This document shows positions 60,373-64,000 of a stretch of 64,000 bases of DNA, one piece after another (position 1 is the first letter of the stretch; the number at the start of each line of letters is the position of its first letter). Where the stretch lies: NCBI GenBank assembly GCA_964389545.1, contig CAYMDN010000001.1, forward strand, positions 1 through 64,000, read 5' to 3'. Made by a program: the position numbers and the translations under genes. Source of the DNA: UMGS1781 sp964389545. GTDB taxonomy: Bacteria > Bacillota > Clostridia > TANB77 > CAG-508. The notes under the pieces were generated by a model. The model was not told where the DNA came from. It worked only from the letters and a program-made list of their open reading frames with translations, and did no database searches.

Positions 60373-62391
60373 ATGAATTTAGAAGAAGCATATGATATAA
60401 CTAGATTAAGCAAAGAAGAAGAAAGTTCTATACACAAGTACGTATATACTTGGCACACAGCAATTAATGCTTTAGCTGATTTCACACCAAGAACATATAA
60501 AGAACTTTCATCACATTGGATTTTTCCGGAAACACCACAAGAAGTGGCAGAAAATCTTGATGATTTCGTTAACATTTATTCAGCCATGTATAAAAATGGT
60601 AAAACAAGTCAACCGCCAAGAAATCTTTATCGTGGTACAAGCAATGCAAGAATTAGAGCAATGGGTATGACAATGCCCTCATTTGTTTCAACAACTACAG
60701 ATCAAAATATAGCTAAAACATTTTGTGAATATGGTGATGGTGCTGTAGCTGATATACGTGTAGATGAACCCATTCCATATTTATATGGTACACAATTTCG
60801 TAGTGAAAATTCAAAAGATGAGAAAGAATATATCCTTGCACCTTTTTGTAGAACTACAGTATATCCTGGTAGACGTGCAGATGATAAGTATAGCTTTAGC
60901 TATTATCAATTAATAGTTAGGAAGCCAGAATTAGAAGACGTTCCAGCAGATGAATTGCAACAGATGCGTTCAGAAATTGTAGAAGGTTTCCAGCAGAATA
61001 TTGCTGATATTAAAACCTTCAATAACCTTCAAGATCGAAAAGAATTTTTAGATGAAAAATATGCGAGATATAAAAATGATCCCGAAGAAAGAGCATATAT
61101 ATTAGAAGAAAGTAAACAAGTTACTGCTCAAATAGATGAATTATTCTCTAAAACATATAAATTTAGCAGAATGCTAACAAGATATTTAAAAGGAATGTGC
61201 AGGCAAAAAGAAATAGAAATTGACCAAGCTCAAGAATTAATAGATTCAGATAAACAAGCAAAAAAAGAAACTGAAGAAAAAAGATTAGCTGAAGAAAAGG
61301 CAATGCAAGAAAGATATCAGCAGGAAGTCGCTAGAAAGCAGTTAGTTTCCGAACTTACATATAAATTAGATGATGGTTCTGTTAATACTGGCGCTCTAGA
61401 AACTAGTGTTTCACGAGTTGTTACTGCTTTAACCGAGTCTGAAGATGTCAGAAATAACATTGGTAAAAAATTTGGATTTACGCTTAGTAGCTCACTTGCT
61501 ACAACTCAAATCCCTTCTATTATTGAACAAATTAAAAGTAATATGCAAGCAATTAGAGATAAAATTGATGGTATACAATTAGATGAATCAACCGCTCTCC
61601 CTACTGCTGAATCTATTTCTAAAGGAATGACTCCGTTATTAGATGGTGTTTCTTATGGCTTAGAACTTCGAGGTGGATTTGCAGAAATTCAAGATATGTA
61701 TAGAGAACAACTTGAAGATGAATTAAAAGGTAAGATATATTTAAAAGTGCAAGAAGCTATACAAAGAGCAAAATATAATAAATATGGTGCAGATAGAGAA
61801 CAATTATCTCGAGAAAAAGTTGGTCTATTAGGCAAATTATTCGGTAAAGAAACTCTTAGACAAACTCAACTTACGAATCTTGAACTAAAAATGAAATTAG
61901 CTCAAACTAGTCAAATAGCATTACCTGATAAGATAAGCATTAGAGAATTATTAGCAGATATGCACATATGTGCGGACACACAATTAGGTGGTACATTCTC
62001 TCAAGAAATGCAGTCTTTATATGATCAAATTAAACAATCTTTTCAAGATACAAAATCTGGTACTTTCACTGAAGATTATATTAAATCTATTGCGCGTGAA
62101 AGATTAGCAAAATCTTCTAAGTCTGGATTACCTGCTGTTCAAAGCGATCTTCCAAAAGGTTCAAGAGCACAAATAGATTTTCTTTTAGATGAAAATAAAA
62201 AATTGCAAGAGCAAATTGATTCACAAAGTAGATTAAAACATACAAGTATTAGACAACCTGTTAAAACAGGTAATCCTTTGAAAATGCTAGAAGATAGATT
62301 AATGGGAATCGCAAATAATACTAGAGAGCGAACACCTGAGGAACTACAACAAAGTATTGATGAACAAGATACTGTTGATTTATGGAAATAA
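60373..62391 (+). CDS. ADP-ribosyltransferase-like protein with coiled coils
   Basis: A 672-residue protein without signal peptide or TM. The N-terminal about 180 residues carry an R-S-E type mono-ART triad: Arg87 (LYRG), FVSTTT (Ser106) and Glu150-x-Glu152 (DEKEYILAPF), as in ADP-ribosylating exotoxins and intracellular ARTs. Residues about 215-330 are charged coiled coil, the rest helical. -10 TATAAT at 60342-60347 and AAAGAGGA before the start. Because it lacks export signals and a partner immunity gene, a cytoplasmic housekeeping or defence role is more likely than secreted toxin; target unknown. Confidence 0.75.
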   Translation: MNLEEAYDITRLSKEEESSIHKYVYTWHTAINALADFTPRTYKELSSHWIFPETPQEVAENLDDFVNIYSAMYKNGKTSQPPRNLYRGTSNARIRAMGMTMPSFVSTTTDQNIAKTFCEYGDGAVADIRVDEPIPYLYGTQFRSENSKDEKEYILAPFCRTTVYPGRRADDKYSFSYYQLIVRKPELEDVPADELQQMRSEIVEGFQQNIADIKTFNNLQDRKEFLDEKYARYKNDPEERAYILEESKQVTAQIDELFSKTYKFSRMLTRYLKGMCRQKEIEIDQAQELIDSDKQAKKETEEKRLAEEKAMQERYQQEVARKQLVSELTYKLDDGSVNTGALETSVSRVVTALTESEDVRNNIGKKFGFTLSSSLATTQIPSIIEQIKSNMQAIRDKIDGIQLDESTALPTAESISKGMTPLLDGVSYGLELRGGFAEIQDMYREQLEDELKGKIYLKVQEAIQRAKYNKYGADREQLSREKVGLLGKLFGKETLRQTQLTNLELKMKLAQTSQIALPDKISIRELLADMHICADTQLGGTFSQEMQSLYDQIKQSFQDTKSGTFTEDYIKSIARERLAKSSKSGLPAVQSDLPKGSRAQIDFLLDENKKLQEQIDSQSRLKHTSIRQPVKTGNPLKMLEDRLMGIANNTRERTPEELQQSIDEQDTVDLWK

Positions 62392-62394
62392 AAC

Positions 62395-62426
62395 AAAACT
62401 CTTCAAATATTAATTTGAAGAGTTTT
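62395..62426. terminator. Bidirectional terminator
   Basis: Perfect 14-bp stem (AAAACTCTTCAAAT / ATTTGAAGAGTTTT; 62395-62408, 62413-62426) followed by T-run, between the convergent ART and aspS genes. Confidence 0.9.
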
Positions 62427-62436
62427 TATTTGTCTT

Positions 62437-63999
62437 TTAGTCTTTTTTATCCTTAATATCTAATTTAATGTGTATTTCTTTTAGCTGTTCTTCTGTAACA
62501 TTTCCTGGTGCTCCCATTAATAAGTCTTCTGCTTTACTTGTCATAGGAAAAGCTATTACATCTCTTATTGTTTGTGCATCTGCCAATAACATTACCATTC
62601 TATCTACACCTGGTGCAATTCCTGCATGTGGTGGTGCACCATAATGAAATGCATTGAACAATGCTTTGAATTTTGTTTCAACATCTTCTTTTGTATAACC
62701 TGCAATTTCAAATGCTTTAATCATTGTCTCTGGACTATGATTTCTAACAGCTCCTGATGATAATTCTACTCCGTTACATACTAAATCATATTGATATGCA
62801 AGTATTTCTAATGGGTCTTGTGTTTCTAATGCTTCAAGCCCTCCTTGTGGCATTGAAAATGGGTTATGGCTAAATTCAATTTTTCCTCTCTCATCCAATT
62901 CATACATTGGAAAATCTACTATCCAACAAAACTCAAATCTATCTTCATCAATTAATCCTAATCTAATACCTAATTCTTCTCTTATTTGTCCTGCAAGTTC
63001 TTCTACTCTACCTGGCTTTTCTGCTATGAAGAATATTGCATCTCCTTCTTTCGAACCTGTTCTTTTTAACATCTCTTCTTTAGATTGTTCATCAATAAAT
63101 TTTGCTATTGGTCCCTGGAAACTTCTATCGTCCATAATTCTTAGCCATGCTAATCCTTTTGCTTTTAAATCTTTAATTGCATAATCCGTCATTCCTTCGA
63201 AAAAGCTTCTTGCTTCTTCCTTAACACCATGAACTGCAATAATTCTAACTATTTTTCCTTTAAATGCATTTAAATCCAATTTGTCAAATAAATCTGTTAC
63301 ATCAACTATTTCTAGTGGGTTTCTTAAGTCTGGTTTATCTGTTCCATATTTAAGCATTGCTTCTTTATATGGAAGTCTTTTAAATGGATATGGACTTACC
63401 TTTTTGTCTGAAAACTTTGTAAATGTTTCATACATAACTGGCTCCAACGCTGCAAATACATCTTCTTGTGTTGCAAAACTCATTTCCATATCTAACTGGT
63501 AAAATTCTCCAGGTGATCTATCTGCTCTCGCATCTTCATCCCTAAAGCATGGTGCAATTTGAAAGTATCTATCTATTCCAGATACCATTAATAGTTGTTT
63601 AAATTGTTGTGGTGCTTGTGGTAGTGCATAGAATTTGCCTGGGTGTACTCTACTAGGTACTAAATAATCTCTTGCTCCTTCTGGTGATGAACTTGTTAAA
63701 ATTGGCGTTTGCACCTCTAAGAAGTCTCTTTCTATCATCTTTTCTCTTAGAAATTGAATTACCTTTGATCTTAGTATTAAATTATCTCTTAGTTTGGTTC
63801 CTCTTAAATCTAAGTACCTATATTTCAGCCTTAGATCCTCTCTTACATCTTCAGATTCGCCTATACTAAATGGCAAATCTTTTGTTCTTTTCCCCAAGAC
63901 CTCAATTTTTTCTATAAGAATTTCTACTAATCCTGTTTTTAGTTTTGGGTTAATTGTTTCTTCGTCTCTCTTTTTTACTGTTCCTTCTACAGTTACTGC
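62437..63999 (-). CDS. aspS: Aspartyl-tRNA synthetase (5' end outside window)
   Basis: At least 520 residues of AspRS, which charges tRNA-Asp. Class II motif 1 is near RSKVIQFLREKMIERDFLEVQTPIL, motif 2 at FRDEDARADRSPGEFYQLDMEMSF (first 15-20 residues), and motif 3 near APGVDRMVMLLADAQTIRDVIAFP. The bacterial GAD insertion is in the middle. The frame stays open to the right edge (AVTVEGTVKKRDEE...), so the N-terminal anticodon-binding OB fold is only partly in the window and about 100 residues are missing. Core host gene. Confidence 0.96.
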   Translation of the reverse strand, partial: AVTVEGTVKKRDEETINPKLKTGLVEILIEKIEVLGKRTKDLPFSIGESEDVREDLRLKYRYLDLRGTKLRDNLILRSKVIQFLREKMIERDFLEVQTPILTSSSPEGARDYLVPSRVHPGKFYALPQAPQQFKQLLMVSGIDRYFQIAPCFRDEDARADRSPGEFYQLDMEMSFATQEDVFAALEPVMYETFTKFSDKKVSPYPFKRLPYKEAMLKYGTDKPDLRNPLEIVDVTDLFDKLDLNAFKGKIVRIIAVHGVKEEARSFFEGMTDYAIKDLKAKGLAWLRIMDDRSFQGPIAKFIDEQSKEEMLKRTGSKEGDAIFFIAEKPGRVEELAGQIREELGIRLGLIDEDRFEFCWIVDFPMYELDERGKIEFSHNPFSMPQGGLEALETQDPLEILAYQYDLVCNGVELSSGAVRNHSPETMIKAFEIAGYTKEDVETKFKALFNAFHYGAPPHAGIAPGVDRMVMLLADAQTIRDVIAFPMTSKAEDLLMGAPGNVTEEQLKEIHIKLDIKDKKD

Positions 64000-64000
64000 A

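Noticed and set aside
1..64000. tRNA, rRNA, CRISPR arrays or intact insertion sequences
   Set aside because: None could be recognised by eye in either strand; a tRNAscan/CRISPR search would settle it.

Overview
The window is strongly AT-rich DNA from a low-GC Firmicute, most likely an anaerobic gut Clostridia. The grounds are a TnpV-type transposon protein, AAAGGA/GGAGG ribosome binding sites, PBSX/phiCD-like phage genes, a superoxide reductase, and aspS at the right edge. No species can be named from the sequence alone.

Layout. (1) 1-1659: host flank with a TnpV tail, a DUF6809-like ORF, a one-TM membrane protein and the 3' part of a DUF3800 gene. (2) 1660-44475: a complete temperate myovirus-type prophage bounded by a 13-bp direct repeat (attL 1660-1672, attR 44463-44475). 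Insertion split the DUF3800 gene, whose 5' part lies at 44463-44966; joining the two repeat copies restores one 343-codon frame. (3) 45.0-53.9 kb: defence-rich accessory DNA with a PD-(D/E)XK/DUF4268 protein, a BcgI-like restriction-modification pair, relaxase and DUF6076 remnants, and a DUF6602 plus OLD-family ATPase/TOPRIM pair behind a near-consensus promoter. (4) 54.0-64.0 kb: an unknown protein with HEPN-like motifs, superoxide reductase, two frameshifted genes, an HTH protein, membrane proteins, a large ADP-ribosyltransferase-like protein and aspS (5' end outside the window).

Prophage organisation. Almost everything is read on the minus strand. The early operon runs from about 41.7 kb down to 26.4 kb: regulators, SNF2 helicase, VRR-NUC nuclease, a Cas4-like nuclease/ATPase fusion, a DUF669-like protein, family B DNA polymerase, primase-helicase, a frameshifted cytosine methyltransferase, small ORFs and a DUF1492 late regulator. 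The late operon runs from terS at 26.3 kb through portal, MuF with a C-terminal zincin domain, scaffold, capsid, connectors, sheath, tube, a -1 frameshifted chaperone pair, tape measure, baseplate, tail fibre and lysis. The repressor and integrase are on the plus strand next to attR.

The most striking system is a diversity-generating retroelement (DGR) in the tail module. A YMDD reverse transcriptase (4143-5207) is preceded by a 116-bp template repeat (5345-5460) matching the 3' end of the tail-fibre gene (5548-5663). All 27 differences fall on template adenines of the coding strand, the signature of adenine-specific mutagenic homing. Other notable features are palindromic operators (TGTATCT-N4-AGATACA) scattered through early and late operons, long inverted repeats bracketing the early module, and the DUF6602/OLD pair.
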